A stretch of DNA of 64,000 nt, taken from Calothrix sp. PCC 7716 (GTDB lineage Bacteria > Cyanobacteriota > Cyanobacteriia > Cyanobacteriales > Nostocaceae). Below are positions 1 through 9,709 of this stretch, piece after piece (position 1 is the stretch's first letter; each line of letters starts with the position of its first letter). Below the pieces are notes generated by a model that saw only the letters and a program-made list of their open reading frames with translations, did not search any database and was not told the DNA's origin. A program made the position numbers and the translations under genes. The stretch spans positions 124,001-188,000 of the forward strand of contig NZ_AP025019.1 in assembly GCF_019977735.1 (NCBI RefSeq). Reading direction: 5' to 3'.

Positions 1-1410
1 AAATATACCAAAAACGACACAATCATGGTCAGTGCCAATGGTCCTTGGCGTGGTGTCACAATGCTTCAAATAGAACAGATTTTTAAAAAACATTATGAAC
101 CGCTTCTTAGTAAAGGAGTAGAGGCAAAGGCATCTTTTGTACTTGGAACTGCCGATGGTGGCGACCAACTAATCAAGAAATTCCTTCAAGAAAATGGATA
201 CAAACTTACTGATAGTGGTAAAGGATACCTGGTTGCTAATGTAAATGAAAAGGTTAAAGACAGCAACACGACTGAACCACCTCAAGAAATACCAACCAAG
301 AAAACCACTCCGCCACAAAATAATCAAACAAACAATATCGCACCAGGCATTGTCATCAACTCACGCTCCACAGAACTTGGCGCCGCACTAACAAGTACTA
401 CCGTCAAATCAAAGGCGCTTGGTGCCATTGACAAAGACTATCCAGTATCGTTCAGAGATAATATAGAAGTATTGAAAAATAGCGTGAAGGTAGAGCCTTA
501 TACAGAAGACAAACCCAAAGGCGCACCATTTGCATCGCTTGAGCAGGCATTCCAGGCATATAAAGAAAGCGTACCACTGGGTGAATCACGAGTAAACTTA
601 CTAGCAGAAATTCAACAAGCACGCTTCGAGCAACACCCAGATTTATTACAGGCTGTAAAAGATAATGGCGGAGTAGAATGGTTGAAGCAGTGTGAGTACA
701 AAGTGGGCAGTAAAAACGAATACTGGGAAGGAAAAGGAGAAGAGTCAAAATATATTCGTAGCCTTATTATTGGTTACGAAAAAGCTATTCAAAATACAAT
801 CGCTTCAGAACAAAATCAAGCAACAAATAATGAACACACATCATCCACACCTCCTGCACCCAAAGAAAAAAATAAAGAAGAAGATAAAGTTACAATCAAA
901 ACACCTAATGTATCAGTACCAACATTTGACACGACAGATGACACCATTGAACAAATGCGTGCTGGAACATTATTAATGTTAACTAAATGGCAAGAAGTTG
1001 CTGATAAACTAGGAAGAGATGAAAGATATGTAAAAAGAATTGGGGATATTATAGAATCTTACCAAAACCGTGAAAACCTTAATCTTGATAAAGCCTTCCC
1101 GCATATGAAAAAAGACATGAACGAATTAGAAACAATAAATGATATTACGATGAGAGTGCAGCATGTAGTAAGAGGTATAGGGGGATTGAATACTAACACT
1201 GTCAAAACAAAAAATGGATACCAATTCGCTATAGATTCAAATAGCAGAAGTTTACTTGCTAAAGATGAAAATAACAATACTATTTTATTAATTAAAGATG
1301 GTAAAGTTAAAACAAATGCAGTCAATGAAAACTTTATCAAAGATTTGAAATATATGAATTTTCAAATTGATAGCGCATTAACTAATGTAAAAACTCAATT
1401 AACGGTATAG
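1..1410 (+). CDS. Hypothetical protein, 5' end outside window
   Basis: The reading frame is open from base 1, so the true start lies upstream; the first ATG in view is at 25. The first 70 or so residues end in a glycine-rich stretch (FVLGTADGGDQLIKKF) that could be the end of a nucleotide-binding (SLOG-like) fold. A middle part (around residues 160-250) has an EQAFQAYK motif, a FEQHPDLLQAV helix and a YWEGKGEESKYI motif, faintly like NADAR-type domains. The segments are joined by Pro/Thr/Asn-rich linkers. The C-terminal 130 residues are mixed helix/strand. The gene lies 4 bp before the next one and is probably co-transcribed with it. I do not recognise a function; both resemblances are weak inferences. 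Confidence 0.7.
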   Translation, partial: KYTKNDTIMVSANGPWRGVTMLQIEQIFKKHYEPLLSKGVEAKASFVLGTADGGDQLIKKFLQENGYKLTDSGKGYLVANVNEKVKDSNTTEPPQEIPTKKTTPPQNNQTNNIAPGIVINSRSTELGAALTSTTVKSKALGAIDKDYPVSFRDNIEVLKNSVKVEPYTEDKPKGAPFASLEQAFQAYKESVPLGESRVNLLAEIQQARFEQHPDLLQAVKDNGGVEWLKQCEYKVGSKNEYWEGKGEESKYIRSLIIGYEKAIQNTIASEQNQATNNEHTSSTPPAPKEKNKEEDKVTIKTPNVSVPTFDTTDDTIEQMRAGTLLMLTKWQEVADKLGRDERYVKRIGDIIESYQNRENLNLDKAFPHMKKDMNELETINDITMRVQHVVRGIGGLNTNTVKTKNGYQFAIDSNSRSLLAKDENNNTILLIKDGKVKTNAVNENFIKDLKYMNFQIDSALTNVKTQLTV

Positions 1411-1414
1411 AACT

Positions 1415-2185
1415 ATGTCAAATTTTATAGAAATCGTAGACAAAGTTAAAGAAATGACAGGCAGTAACCTTACGTATGCACAATTCGCTGCCGTTTTTAA
1501 AGACGCAATGCTAAATAGCACTCTTAGCAAAGAAAGACAAGAGCAGCTTAAAGAAGAAAGTAAATCATTAAGTAATGATAAAAAAGAAGATATTTTAAAA
1601 GGTATAGGTAACTATATTATAGCAAAAGAAAATGAACTCAATATACCTTACAATAATTCAAATAATCAAATCATACAAAGTAATGAAACTAGTATTAAAG
1701 ACGAATCTTCTATAACAAATATATCTACAAAAAATAATTCAAATGCTTTTGAGCAAAATCATAAACCTACAGCTATAGCCGACAACAAAACACCTTTAAT
1801 CGAAGAAGATAAGAAGATAGATTTACCATCACCCTCTGATAATGAGGTAAAGCAGTACGTAATTCCAGTAGTTGCAGATAAAATTGCTTCCTACGGCAAA
1901 AGCGATATCAATAAAGACAGTATCACTTATGAAAATGAAAACTTTACTGCTATGCTTCGTTTAGGAGACGAAGAACAGCGTATAACACTCGACAGAAAGA
2001 ATATGTCTCCAGATACAGCTAATGCTTTAACAGCTAGTAAAAGCAGTAAAGAACAGGAGTATCAAATTATCCTGAATAATTTGACTCGTGATGAGTTTGA
2101 AAGATTCAAAGCACTGTTTGAAAAAGCTAATCAAGAAAAAAATAATACAAATAAAGACCAACACAAATCAGATGAATTAGGTTAA
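1415..2185 (+). CDS. Hypothetical helical, Asn/Lys-rich protein
   Basis: This 256-residue protein starts 4 bp after the preceding stop and so forms an operon with it. Residues 1-75 are helical and charged, and residues 80-140 are a low-complexity Asn/Ser/Lys linker. The last 110 residues form a compact-looking domain with alternating strands (YENENFTAMLRLGDEEQRI) and a terminal helix. The two-part layout, linker plus C-terminal domain, is like that of the upstream neighbour. No catalytic motif is visible. The 3' end overlaps the convergent histidine kinase gene by 4 bp. Confidence 0.7.
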   Translation: MSNFIEIVDKVKEMTGSNLTYAQFAAVFKDAMLNSTLSKERQEQLKEESKSLSNDKKEDILKGIGNYIIAKENELNIPYNNSNNQIIQSNETSIKDESSITNISTKNNSNAFEQNHKPTAIADNKTPLIEEDKKIDLPSPSDNEVKQYVIPVVADKIASYGKSDINKDSITYENENFTAMLRLGDEEQRITLDRKNMSPDTANALTASKSSKEQEYQIILNNLTRDEFERFKALFEKANQEKNNTNKDQHKSDELG

Positions 2186-3207
2186 ATAGACCATTCGACA
2201 TTACTAAATTCAATTGTAAATGTTGTACCAACTCCCATCTCTGAATCAATATTTACAGTTGCTTTTAAATAATTTGCCACAAACTTTATTATAACCATAC
2301 CTCGTCCAAATCTACTATTCTCCTCTTCATCTGAAGACATTAAATATTTACGAACTATTGAAAGTTGTTCAGGTGTCATCCCAACACCAGTATCAACTAC
2401 CAAAAATTTTAAAGTTTCATCATCTTTTAACAAAGTTAATCTAACTATCCCCCTTCCCAGACTATATTTTATTGCGTTAAATAATAAATTGTACACCATT
2501 CGCCAAATATATGTATAATTTGCACGAACAAAAGGCTTTTCATCTAAATTATTATACACAACATTGATGCCTTGAGTTGCCGCATAAAAACTAAGCTGCT
2601 TAACAACATTACTAATTAAGTCAACAATATCTATAAATGAAATATTTTTTTCAATCAACAAACTATCTAAAGCAATTGAAGAATAAGGCACTGATAATAA
2701 AACATCTGTTATATTATCTAACTGGCTCAGTACTGATTCAAGAATTTCATCAAAGCTTTTAATCTCTAGATTATTGCTTAAATGCTTCATCTGCATTTTT
2801 ATTAATTTGACCGGAGCATACACGTCATGAGACAAATTTAACAAATATGATTTAAACTTCTCGTTAATTGAATCAAAATGATTAATGTTTTTATATAGAT
2901 TATATAAGTTTATTATACGACAATATAGCTCTTTATCTTGATACGGATAAAGAATAAAATCGTGAAAGTCTATTCCTTCAAAATCAGGATACGATTTCAT
3001 TATTTTTAATACAGGAAAAGAAAAATCTAACTCTATAGACTTATCATTGTTAAAACTAGCATCCAACAATATCGCATTTTCCGTTGGTCGGTGACTTGGG
3101 TAGTCATCTATTATTTTTGTGTTCAGTCCAAGCAATTGCAACGATTTAAGTAGTTCTCCTTTGAGGTGAAAATCGTTGCTCAATATATAAACAGTTAAAT
3201 TTAACAC
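2182..3207 (-). CDS. Sensor histidine kinase with degenerate receiver-like N-terminus
   Basis: This 341-residue cytoplasmic kinase would autophosphorylate on His127 (H-box LSHDVYAPVKLI). It has an N-box (RMVYNLLFNAIKYS), a G1 box (DTGVGM, about residue 276) and a G2 box (GRGMVI), which together make a complete HATPase_c domain. The first 105 residues look like a receiver fold (VYILSNDF at strand 1, LLDAS at strand 3) but lack the usual acidic pair, so this is probably a degenerate sensory or docking domain. There are no membrane segments. The gene is transcribed divergently from the response regulator at 3448, with 240 bp between them, so the two probably form a signalling pair. The input signal is unknown. 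Confidence 0.88.
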   Translation of the reverse strand: MLNLTVYILSNDFHLKGELLKSLQLLGLNTKIIDDYPSHRPTENAILLDASFNNDKSIELDFSFPVLKIMKSYPDFEGIDFHDFILYPYQDKELYCRIINLYNLYKNINHFDSINEKFKSYLLNLSHDVYAPVKLIKMQMKHLSNNLEIKSFDEILESVLSQLDNITDVLLSVPYSSIALDSLLIEKNISFIDIVDLISNVVKQLSFYAATQGINVVYNNLDEKPFVRANYTYIWRMVYNLLFNAIKYSLGRGIVRLTLLKDDETLKFLVVDTGVGMTPEQLSIVRKYLMSSDEEENSRFGRGMVIIKFVANYLKATVNIDSEMGVGTTFTIEFSNVEWSI

Positions 3208-3447
3208 AGCAGCATCTATCTTTTATTTTACATTGGAATACTAATTATAAAAGCACAAATACTTAATAATACTCTATCGACAGTATTAATTTCAATATCA
3301 AAAAAGTTTTCAATAACTTTACACTGCCTTTAATTGTTTTTTATATGTTCAAAAAAGAAAAAAAGATATTATGAAATACCTTGTGGCATACAAAAGAAGT
3401 GCTGTAGTATTTAATACATATTTTCTAGTTGAGCCAAACTGCGAATC

Positions 3448-4197
3448 ATGAATGTAATAAATGCGGTGCTAATTGAAGATGATGAGTTTAGCAAATTTGG
3501 GATAAGGTGTGCCTTAGAGAATGGAAATACTAATATAAAAGTCAAGGTAGTAGGAGAAACTAAATTTGGTATTCAGGGGTTACGCATGGTTGAAGAAATC
3601 TTACCAAACGTTGTGGTATGCGATATTGGCTTGCCTGATATCGATGGTATACAAATAATCGAAAAAATAAAAAGTAAATTTGAAGACAAAATCAAAATAC
3701 TTGTAGTCTCTGGCAACATCAACCGAGATGTCGTTGCTGGGGCAATCCAAAACGGCGCCGATTCCTTCTTCAGCAAATCTACAGATGTCACAAAACTCAT
3801 TGAGGCAATTTATGTAACCGCAAAAGGAGAGTCTTGGTTAGACTCGAATATCAGTAAAATATTGATTAACAGTTTCCGAAAAAGTTCCCACAATTCACAG
3901 CACGATATCACAGAGCGTGAATTAACAATACTGAAACTAATTGCACAAGGATTACAGAATGACGAAATAGCCAACAAGCTATATATAACAGAGGGTACAG
4001 TCAGATGTCATACACATAACATTTTTACAAAATTAAACGTAAAAAATAGAATACAAGCCATAAACCAAGGCGTGCATCTTGGGTTAATTGATATACAAGG
4101 TGTGTTTACCGAAAGTGAAATTATAAAAATTAGTAATGACTATGACATTCCTTTGTCTAAGAAGGTAAAAATGCGTAATTTTATAAACAATAAATAA
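3448..4197 (+). CDS. NarL/FixJ-type response regulator
   Basis: This 249-residue transcription factor has an N-terminal receiver with the acidic pocket IEDDE (residues 9-13), phospho-acceptor Asp59 (VVVCDIGLPDIDG) and conserved Lys near 109 (FFSKSTD). A LuxR-type HTH follows, with TERELTILKLIAQGL and the recognition helix around TEGTVRCHTHNIFTKL (residues 150-210). The last 35 residues are an extra tail. The likely partner is the divergent histidine kinase. The targets are unknown; the divergent intergenic region and the neighbouring ParA-like cassette are the obvious candidates. No strong ribosome binding site precedes the ATG. Confidence 0.9.
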   Translation: MNVINAVLIEDDEFSKFGIRCALENGNTNIKVKVVGETKFGIQGLRMVEEILPNVVVCDIGLPDIDGIQIIEKIKSKFEDKIKILVVSGNINRDVVAGAIQNGADSFFSKSTDVTKLIEAIYVTAKGESWLDSNISKILINSFRKSSHNSQHDITERELTILKLIAQGLQNDEIANKLYITEGTVRCHTHNIFTKLNVKNRIQAINQGVHLGLIDIQGVFTESEIIKISNDYDIPLSKKVKMRNFINNK

Positions 4198-4223
4198 TTA
4201 TATTGAAAATGTTTAAATTTAAA

Positions 4224-4826
4224 TTATTTACGATTAGATGGAGTGGGAATGGCTCCACTTATATCTATGATGCATGAACCTTTAAACTTAGGCTGTTCGG
4301 CACAACCTCTTAGAATAGTCGTATTTTTTGTATAAATATTACGGGCTATTTTTCCTTCGTCTGACCGCGCCCACTCAAGCAGTTGTAAATCGGCTTTGCT
4401 CAATGGTTTATTTGATGCAGAAGTGTTGGCTCCAATAGATGAAAAAAGGAATATGCCAATTCCAACACCTAACGCTAAAATGGCGCCAACACCTCCTGCT
4501 ATTTGAGCAATTTTCATATTACTGAGCGTAATACTAAGAGGTATATTAGCTCCAGTAGTTTTGATTAAGTTTTTTGCTGCCTCAGCGATTGCAGTTTCTT
4601 GGTTTTGTAGCGCTACCCGCGCGGCATAATCCAGCTTTGTATCTACCATTTGCGTCCATCCGTTCGCTATTTTAGATATTTGACCTGGTAACTGCTGTAG
4701 CATGTTCTGGGTTTCGCCTATCTGAGCATATACATTAAAAATAGGGTCGTCTATATCAATCCCCATTAAACTAATATACTCATGCAACTTATTTTTGTCT
4801 TCTAGAGAATCGACTTCCACGTTCAT
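4224..4826 (-). CDS. Membrane protein of the ParA-pair cassette
   Basis: This 200-residue protein has an amphipathic helical region (residues 20-95, rich in Gln and Ala), one hydrophobic segment (about 108-133, with GGVGAILALGVGIGIFLF) and a C-terminal part with LEWARSDEGKIARNI and two cysteines. The C-terminal motif reminds me of small membrane proteins encoded near plasmid partition or mobilisation genes, but I cannot name the family with certainty. It is the last gene of a four-gene minus-strand operon. Its ATG overlaps the stop of the ParA-like gene upstream as ATGA, so the two are translationally coupled. It could be the membrane receptor for the ATPases (inference). Confidence 0.75.
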   Translation of the reverse strand: MNVEVDSLEDKNKLHEYISLMGIDIDDPIFNVYAQIGETQNMLQQLPGQISKIANGWTQMVDTKLDYAARVALQNQETAIAEAAKNLIKTTGANIPLSITLSNMKIAQIAGGVGAILALGVGIGIFLFSSIGANTSASNKPLSKADLQLLEWARSDEGKIARNIYTKNTTILRGCAEQPKFKGSCIIDISGAIPTPSNRK

Positions 4827-5545
4827 ATAGCTAATCCAAAATATTTGAGTAAGTTTTTATCGGAATAAATATTTTTTCTAAATTTATGCAACCAATTAAA
4901 TATTAGCGAGCGCTCAACAACGCCAAGCTTTTTACTAATTTCTGCATCTGTTTTTTTTGCCGCACCATCTGAATAAATACACGCAGCTTCTTCCAATCGA
5001 GAATATACGAATTTACTTAGCGCTGGTAACTGCATTATTATTCCATCAAAGCTAGTGATATTTGACTGAATATCTACATCAAAGTAAGGAAAGTTTTTGC
5101 CAAAACACTCATTTTTTACTATTACATAATCAGCACTTCCCTTAAATTCTTCAATTAATTGCTTTAAATAGTATAAACAATCTTGCCGATATGATATTGG
5201 ATTTAAAAATACAACTCTATATCCTATAGAATAAAGTCCTTCTAGTAAACAAGTATCGCGCTCAAATTTGATAAATTCAGGTAATATTTGACCTGGCATA
5301 TCCATTAATACGACATCAATTTCATCACTAGAATCAAGTGTGCCTATAAATTCATCATAATCTCCACGCTCCATGTTAAATTTATGAATGTCTAGCTTTT
5401 TATTGTAAGCATCCAATTTATTGCGATGCCCATTATAATTTGCGTGTACAACCAAACCCTCAGACAAATACAAATCTAACAACAGCTTGCTCATCGTACT
5501 TTTGCCAACTCTCGCATCACCTGATGTAATGATTATTCGCTTCAT
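4823..5545 (-). CDS. ParA/MinD-like P-loop ATPase, second of a pair
   Basis: The protein begins with a Walker A loop, SGDARVGKST (residues 8-17), and has a Walker B-like VVLMDMPGQ near 90. It resembles the ParA/MinD family, but the deviant Walker A has Ala-Arg before the second Gly instead of the classical KGGxGK(T/S) lysine pattern. I start it at the ATG at 5545, which overlaps the upstream stop as ATGA; an in-frame GTG two codons upstream is less likely. It is about 240 residues and has a C-terminal helical part (LGVVERSLIFNWLHKF). No ParB-like gene sits beside it, so its cargo is unclear. Confidence 0.8.
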   Translation of the reverse strand: MKRIIITSGDARVGKSTMSKLLLDLYLSEGLVVHANYNGHRNKLDAYNKKLDIHKFNMERGDYDEFIGTLDSSDEIDVVLMDMPGQILPEFIKFERDTCLLEGLYSIGYRVVFLNPISYRQDCLYYLKQLIEEFKGSADYVIVKNECFGKNFPYFDVDIQSNITSFDGIIMQLPALSKFVYSRLEEAACIYSDGAAKKTDAEISKKLGVVERSLIFNWLHKFRKNIYSDKNLLKYFGLAI

Positions 5546-6483
5546 ACACACGCTGACTGATGTTCTTCTGGTTTCTTTTCAACCTGTTCACTTTCTATAA
5601 CAACTTTCTCAGAAAATTCAATTTTTGCAATTTCTTTTTTCTTTTCTCTTTCTTGCAACATAATTTCTCTTGTAAACTCAAACTCTTTATCTGACATTGG
5701 CTTAGTATTCAATCCTAGATATTCAGGCGCCAATTGAATATTTTTTTCAAATTCTGCTAACCAAGACTTAATCCTACCCTTGATAATTATACTAGTTTTT
5801 TCATGCTGTAGTGCATCACTAAAACTAATACTGTATCCGTCTACAAAATCATAAGTTTTATAAAATAAATCTTTCATCACTATTTCTATAGCGCCCGATG
5901 CAATTAGCTTTTGTCTACCTTCCCATTCGTTATAGCGTTCAAATCGCGTCTCATCATCAGCTGAATAAAATAGATTTTTTACAACTACATAATCAACCCT
6001 AGTGCTACAATATTGATGCAAAACATTAAGCACATTTACAGAATCAACCACTCGGTTTAATACTGACGCCATTGTTACTCGGTAGCCAAGTTCATCAAGC
6101 AATGAGAAAAATGATATTTCACTTTCAAACTTTGCAAAATATCCACCAGACTGCGCTGGCATATCAAGTAACACTAAAGAAAAAGGGTCTTTTTCCAAAT
6201 CTGTTAGCAGCCTATCAGCGCCCCCTCGCTCAAAAATATTAACGCATCGCACTAGCTTTGGAGAAAAATGCCTTTCTAGTTGAGGATTACGAGTATCTGC
6301 GTCATAACCAATGCAAGGTAATTTATTTTTAATATAATAATCAAATAATCCACGCGCAAAAGTACTTTTACCTACACCACCTTTATCACCAGTAACAATT
6401 ACAAAACGTTTTTTTCGACATGCGTTATTTCCATGATTAGCTTCGTGCTTATCATAATTATGGTTTTCATTTTTTTGCGACAT
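5542..6483 (-). CDS. ParA/MinD-like ATPase, first of a pair
   Basis: This 313-residue protein has a classical deviant Walker A motif with the signature lysine (VTGDKGGVGKST, about residues 31-42) and a Walker B-like LVLLDMPAQSGG. The first 25 residues are polar and basic. The last 50 are a strongly charged helix (EFTREIMLQEREKKKEI), likely a coiled coil for partner binding. It sits in one operon with a second, shorter ATPase of the same fold that overlaps its 3' end, and 4 bp after the 369-residue gene. Two neighbouring ParA-like ATPases without a ParB gene suggest a positioning or membrane-oscillation system rather than plain plasmid partition (inference). Confidence 0.85.
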   Translation of the reverse strand: MSQKNENHNYDKHEANHGNNACRKKRFVIVTGDKGGVGKSTFARGLFDYYIKNKLPCIGYDADTRNPQLERHFSPKLVRCVNIFERGGADRLLTDLEKDPFSLVLLDMPAQSGGYFAKFESEISFFSLLDELGYRVTMASVLNRVVDSVNVLNVLHQYCSTRVDYVVVKNLFYSADDETRFERYNEWEGRQKLIASGAIEIVMKDLFYKTYDFVDGYSISFSDALQHEKTSIIIKGRIKSWLAEFEKNIQLAPEYLGLNTKPMSDKEFEFTREIMLQEREKKKEIAKIEFSEKVVIESEQVEKKPEEHQSACV

Positions 6484-6487
6484 AAAA

Positions 6488-7597
6488 TTAAGGTTTAATG
6501 TTGACTAAAAGATAGTTGAGCCAATTAATGTATGCGGATTTAATTTGTAGTGATAAAGATTTATCAATAGCTCTTGCCAACGTGCAAGCAAGCAAAGTTT
6601 GTAAAAAGAAACCACCTTCAATTACTTGCAGCATTAAGTATGAATTAGGATTTCTTTTTAATGAGAATATGATTGCAACATCCAGTTCTTGAGCGAGAAG
6701 TAAATCACTACGGCTAGTCACAAACGTGTCATAAAGATTAAAGTAATTAAGATTATTAAAACCTAAAACAATAGATGCTGAAGATAAATAGCGATGACGC
6801 AATAATCGAGCAGCTAAGTCTGAGGTATGTAAAATTTCATAATCAGGTATTATTATTTGCTTTTTGAGAAGTTTTAAGTAATATCTATAAGACTGCAAAG
6901 CATCAAAAGACTGATAGCAAGGTGACTCTATATTTTGAGTCATTTGTAAAGAATGTAAGCATAAATCTCCGCTTTCCTGTTGTCCAGTTAACTTGATTTT
7001 TGCTATACCAACAGGTTTTGTATTGGTGCCCGTGTTGCTTATTCTTTTATTACCATTACAAAAATTACTTAAAACAGGTACAATTGATGGTGGAATACCA
7101 AAGAAGTTAAATAAATTAGATTGGTATATTGAAACAAGCGAATCAATACAGCTATTACTGTCACAGAAAAACCAAGACAACGCTTTTATACCTTCAACAG
7201 TTTTTAGATTAGTCTCATCACTACTTTCTAAAGCCAGCGCTGGCGATAAAGATTTACGTATCCAACGTACAAACTCCTTTCCATGTGAATACCCAAATTG
7301 ATGAAAAACATGTTTTAACGCTAACCAAGATAAAGTTTGCTTTTGAAGCAAAACTCCATCAATTAACACAGTACGTATACAATCAAGATTTTTGGGTAGA
7401 GTACTTGACGTATCTAGTTGTTTTTTTATCGAGCTTTCGTACTTAAAACTATAGCTATTTCTTTTTGCGATAAGACCAAATATATCTTCTGCCAAAAACT
7501 CTAAACCACTATCAACATTCAAAACGTTAATAGTTTGTTCCCCAAAAACTGCTTTTATAGGTATGAAAAATTGGTTCATGAAATTAGTACATGGCAT
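6488..7597 (-). CDS. Hypothetical protein heading the ParA-pair operon
   Basis: This 369-residue protein is the first gene of the minus-strand operon 7597-4224. It is mostly helical and soluble, with no membrane span. The N-terminal 110 residues, with EDIFGLIAKRN and later FVRWIRKS, are faintly like the BRO/antirepressor fold, but I would not assign it. The hydrophobic C-terminal third (IEGGFFLQTLLACTLARAI) may be a dimerisation surface. The start could also be the ATG at 7579; neither site has a strong ribosome binding site. The function is unknown. Its position suggests it works with the two ATPases, for example as the DNA- or cargo-binding partner. Confidence 0.7.
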   Translation of the reverse strand: MPCTNFMNQFFIPIKAVFGEQTINVLNVDSGLEFLAEDIFGLIAKRNSYSFKYESSIKKQLDTSSTLPKNLDCIRTVLIDGVLLQKQTLSWLALKHVFHQFGYSHGKEFVRWIRKSLSPALALESSDETNLKTVEGIKALSWFFCDSNSCIDSLVSIYQSNLFNFFGIPPSIVPVLSNFCNGNKRISNTGTNTKPVGIAKIKLTGQQESGDLCLHSLQMTQNIESPCYQSFDALQSYRYYLKLLKKQIIIPDYEILHTSDLAARLLRHRYLSSASIVLGFNNLNYFNLYDTFVTSRSDLLLAQELDVAIIFSLKRNPNSYLMLQVIEGGFFLQTLLACTLARAIDKSLSLQIKSAYINWLNYLLVNIKP

Positions 7598-8363
7598 TCT
7601 TCGTAGGGTAAACTTAAGCGTGTTAATCTGATTCCAAAATCAATTGACGTTTTGTTATGCAGTCCCACGCTCGTACTAATCATGACCCATCAAGGTTTCA
7701 AGGGAAAGCAACAGAATACTTAGACATCTATACAAAATAGTATATTTTTTAGAATATATATTTAAGCGGAATACATTTTCTTTAGTTTCAGCTAAAATAA
7801 AGCTTAAAGAAAATTATTTATTTTTGAAAAATATAAGCGCTTTATAAATAAATTTATTACACCACGCACCTGACAAGCCTATTAACTCAAGGCATAGCAA
7901 TAAGTTAAATACTTTTAAAAAACAATCTAATAGTATAGTGGAATACATTAGTTGGATAATTTAAATTTTAAATACAGTCAATGGTGCCTTTACCCGCGCG
8001 TAAACCTATAATGAACAACACGCAACACTTCAAAAATACCGAATCCTCAGCCCATCAACATGTATTTTTACAAACAAAAGAGGTATATTAAATTGTAATA
8101 GCCTACCATTCTCTAATTTATGCAAAAATTAAAGATAAAACAAAAAATATAGATAGATATTTTATTAATACACATAAATCAGGCATCAACACCACAATAT
8201 AATATAATATAATATATTTTTAATAAACCATATGTTCCTAATAAATACTGTTTAATAAATTAGTTTAACTTTATTGTTTTGCTTGTTAAAACCGTGCTAA
8301 TATTGTCACAAAGCTATTCAAAAAATAGCTTATGTAAAAATTTAAGTGAATAGGAAAAGTATT
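7598..8363. other. Gene-less AT-rich divergent intergenic region
   Basis: About 765 bp between divergent genes hold no convincing coding sequence on either strand. The stretch is very AT-rich, with a short tandem run of AATAT units at 8196-8215. Promoters for the ParA-pair operon and for the gene at 8364 must lie here, but I cannot fix boxes with confidence. Confidence 0.6.
8196..8215. repeat. AATAT tandem repeat, 4 copies
   Basis: Four exact AATAT units stand in a row in the AT-rich region about 150 bp upstream of the gene at 8364. This could be an easily melted or bent DNA segment; function unknown. Confidence 0.7.
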
Positions 8364-9002
8364 ATGGGAAAAGCTAGTCGTCGCAAAAGAGAAAAAATGA
8401 TTCAAGAGTATTTTCAGATGAAATATCCAGAAACTTTCCAACAAAAGAAGCCCGTACATAACCTAACATCGAATATGTCATTTAATGAAAGGCAGAGGCA
8501 TGTACTACACATTGAAGCAACAGCGGACGATAAACCACAAATAAATGTAAAGCCTATTAGACACAAAACACCAGATTACAAAAACAACACCCTACCGAAG
8601 CTTCCAAGTTATCTAGTAGGTAAGGTATCACAGGAAGTATTTGAGTCTCAATTCAGTGAAGTATTAGAAGCGACACAAAAGCAAACAGACAAAAATAGAA
8701 ATATTGAATGTGTGGCTCTTTTTGAAAGGGCACTATTATCTTCTAAAGATGAAATTACAGCATTAGTTTACGAACAAGACAGTGTACAACTAAATGTTTT
8801 AAACTTGAGCAAATTGCGCTCAATCAATTCTTTTGATATTAAACGAGCAAAATGGCTACAAGAAGCAGAAAAATTATGCACTGAAACAGACGCTCGGATT
8901 ATTTTCATAATAAACCCAAGTGGTGAAGAGTGGATGGTTTGCCCTAAAGACCAATTATACATGAGGCTAGAAGCTTTCAGGCAAATAGGAACATATACTT
9001 AA
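8364..9002 (+). CDS. Hypothetical basic protein
   Basis: The 212-residue product starts MGKASRRKREKM. I chose this ATG because a GGAAAAG-type ribosome binding site lies just upstream; an in-frame GTG at 8346 would add six residues. The N-terminus is strongly basic, the middle is a polar linker, and residues 95-212 look like a compact alpha/beta domain (VALFERALLSS, ARIIFIINPSGEEWMVCP). There are no membrane segments or known catalytic motifs. It is monocistronic, since the next genes run in the opposite direction. Nucleic-acid binding through the basic N-terminus is possible (inference). Confidence 0.75.
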   Translation: MGKASRRKREKMIQEYFQMKYPETFQQKKPVHNLTSNMSFNERQRHVLHIEATADDKPQINVKPIRHKTPDYKNNTLPKLPSYLVGKVSQEVFESQFSEVLEATQKQTDKNRNIECVALFERALLSSKDEITALVYEQDSVQLNVLNLSKLRSINSFDIKRAKWLQEAEKLCTETDARIIFIINPSGEEWMVCPKDQLYMRLEAFRQIGTYT

Positions 9003-9709
9003 TGAACATCAAAGATGTCTGAAACGCAAGCGTAAATTTTGATTTCTATAATATTGGTGGAGCAAAGTAATATTCATTACGCAACCACTAATATTATTTA
9101 CTCATTCAAGCAGAAAAAAGAATCATTGTTTATATATCATAATTTTCCCTTTTCAAGACAGCAATTAATTGAGGATAAAAACAACCAGTCATTATTAATT
9201 TTGTATTTAGTAGTATATATACAAAATTAATATTATTCACCCTACAAAACAGACAGTTTAAAACGTGTTCAAAATGGCAAATCCAACTCTACTGCAAACT
9301 TTTTTACAGTGAGTCCAGCCTAACAAGTAAGCCACCTCCGCACGTAAGTTTTTATCCGTAGTGCAAAGTAGAGCTAGTTTAACGCGGTATCAGATTATGA
9401 CACGTTAAAATTGCTTTGCACTGATTAGTACAAAAGTTTGTTGTGGGATACTAGACTTTTTGTTTTAAAGCTCAAACTATTACACTGTATTGCTTTGAAC
9501 GTTCTATTTACTGCTATTTGTTTTGAAAAAATAGCAAGCTTTCGCAACACCCCACTTTTATTACGCCCAAATAATCCTAAATACACAAATTCGGGCGCTT
9601 ATGCATCTACAACACCTGACTGCATGATAAACCAAACGCTTCACTCTCCAAGCGCGACAAGCATGTAAATATTGAAAAATAATTCACACTGCGATAGAAG
9701 GCGCCTACA
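9003..9709. other. Gene-less interval between convergent genes
   Basis: About 700 bp contain only short, unconvincing open frames. The one clear structure is the nested inverted repeat at 9361-9421, listed separately. Confidence 0.55.
9361..9421. repeat. Nested inverted repeat (61 bp)
   Basis: The outer arms are GTGCAAAG (9361-9368) and CTTTGCAC (9414-9421). The inner arms are TTTAACG (9378-9384) and CGTTAAA (9403-9409). The transcript or single strand could fold into a long interrupted hairpin. No T-run follows, so it is not a classical terminator. It lies between convergent genes near the replication module. Confidence 0.55.

Noticed and set aside
452-748. Long minus-strand frame inside the first gene
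   Set aside because: It lies fully inside a plus-strand gene with normal codon use, has low-complexity translation and no ribosome binding site.
9039-9230. 63-codon plus-strand frame after the gene at 8364
   Set aside because: It starts at a rare codon in AT-rich DNA, has no ribosome binding site and no protein-like pattern.
9438-9668. 76-codon plus-strand frame before the replication gene end
   Set aside because: Composition is random-like and it lies in a convergent intergenic region; no support for coding.
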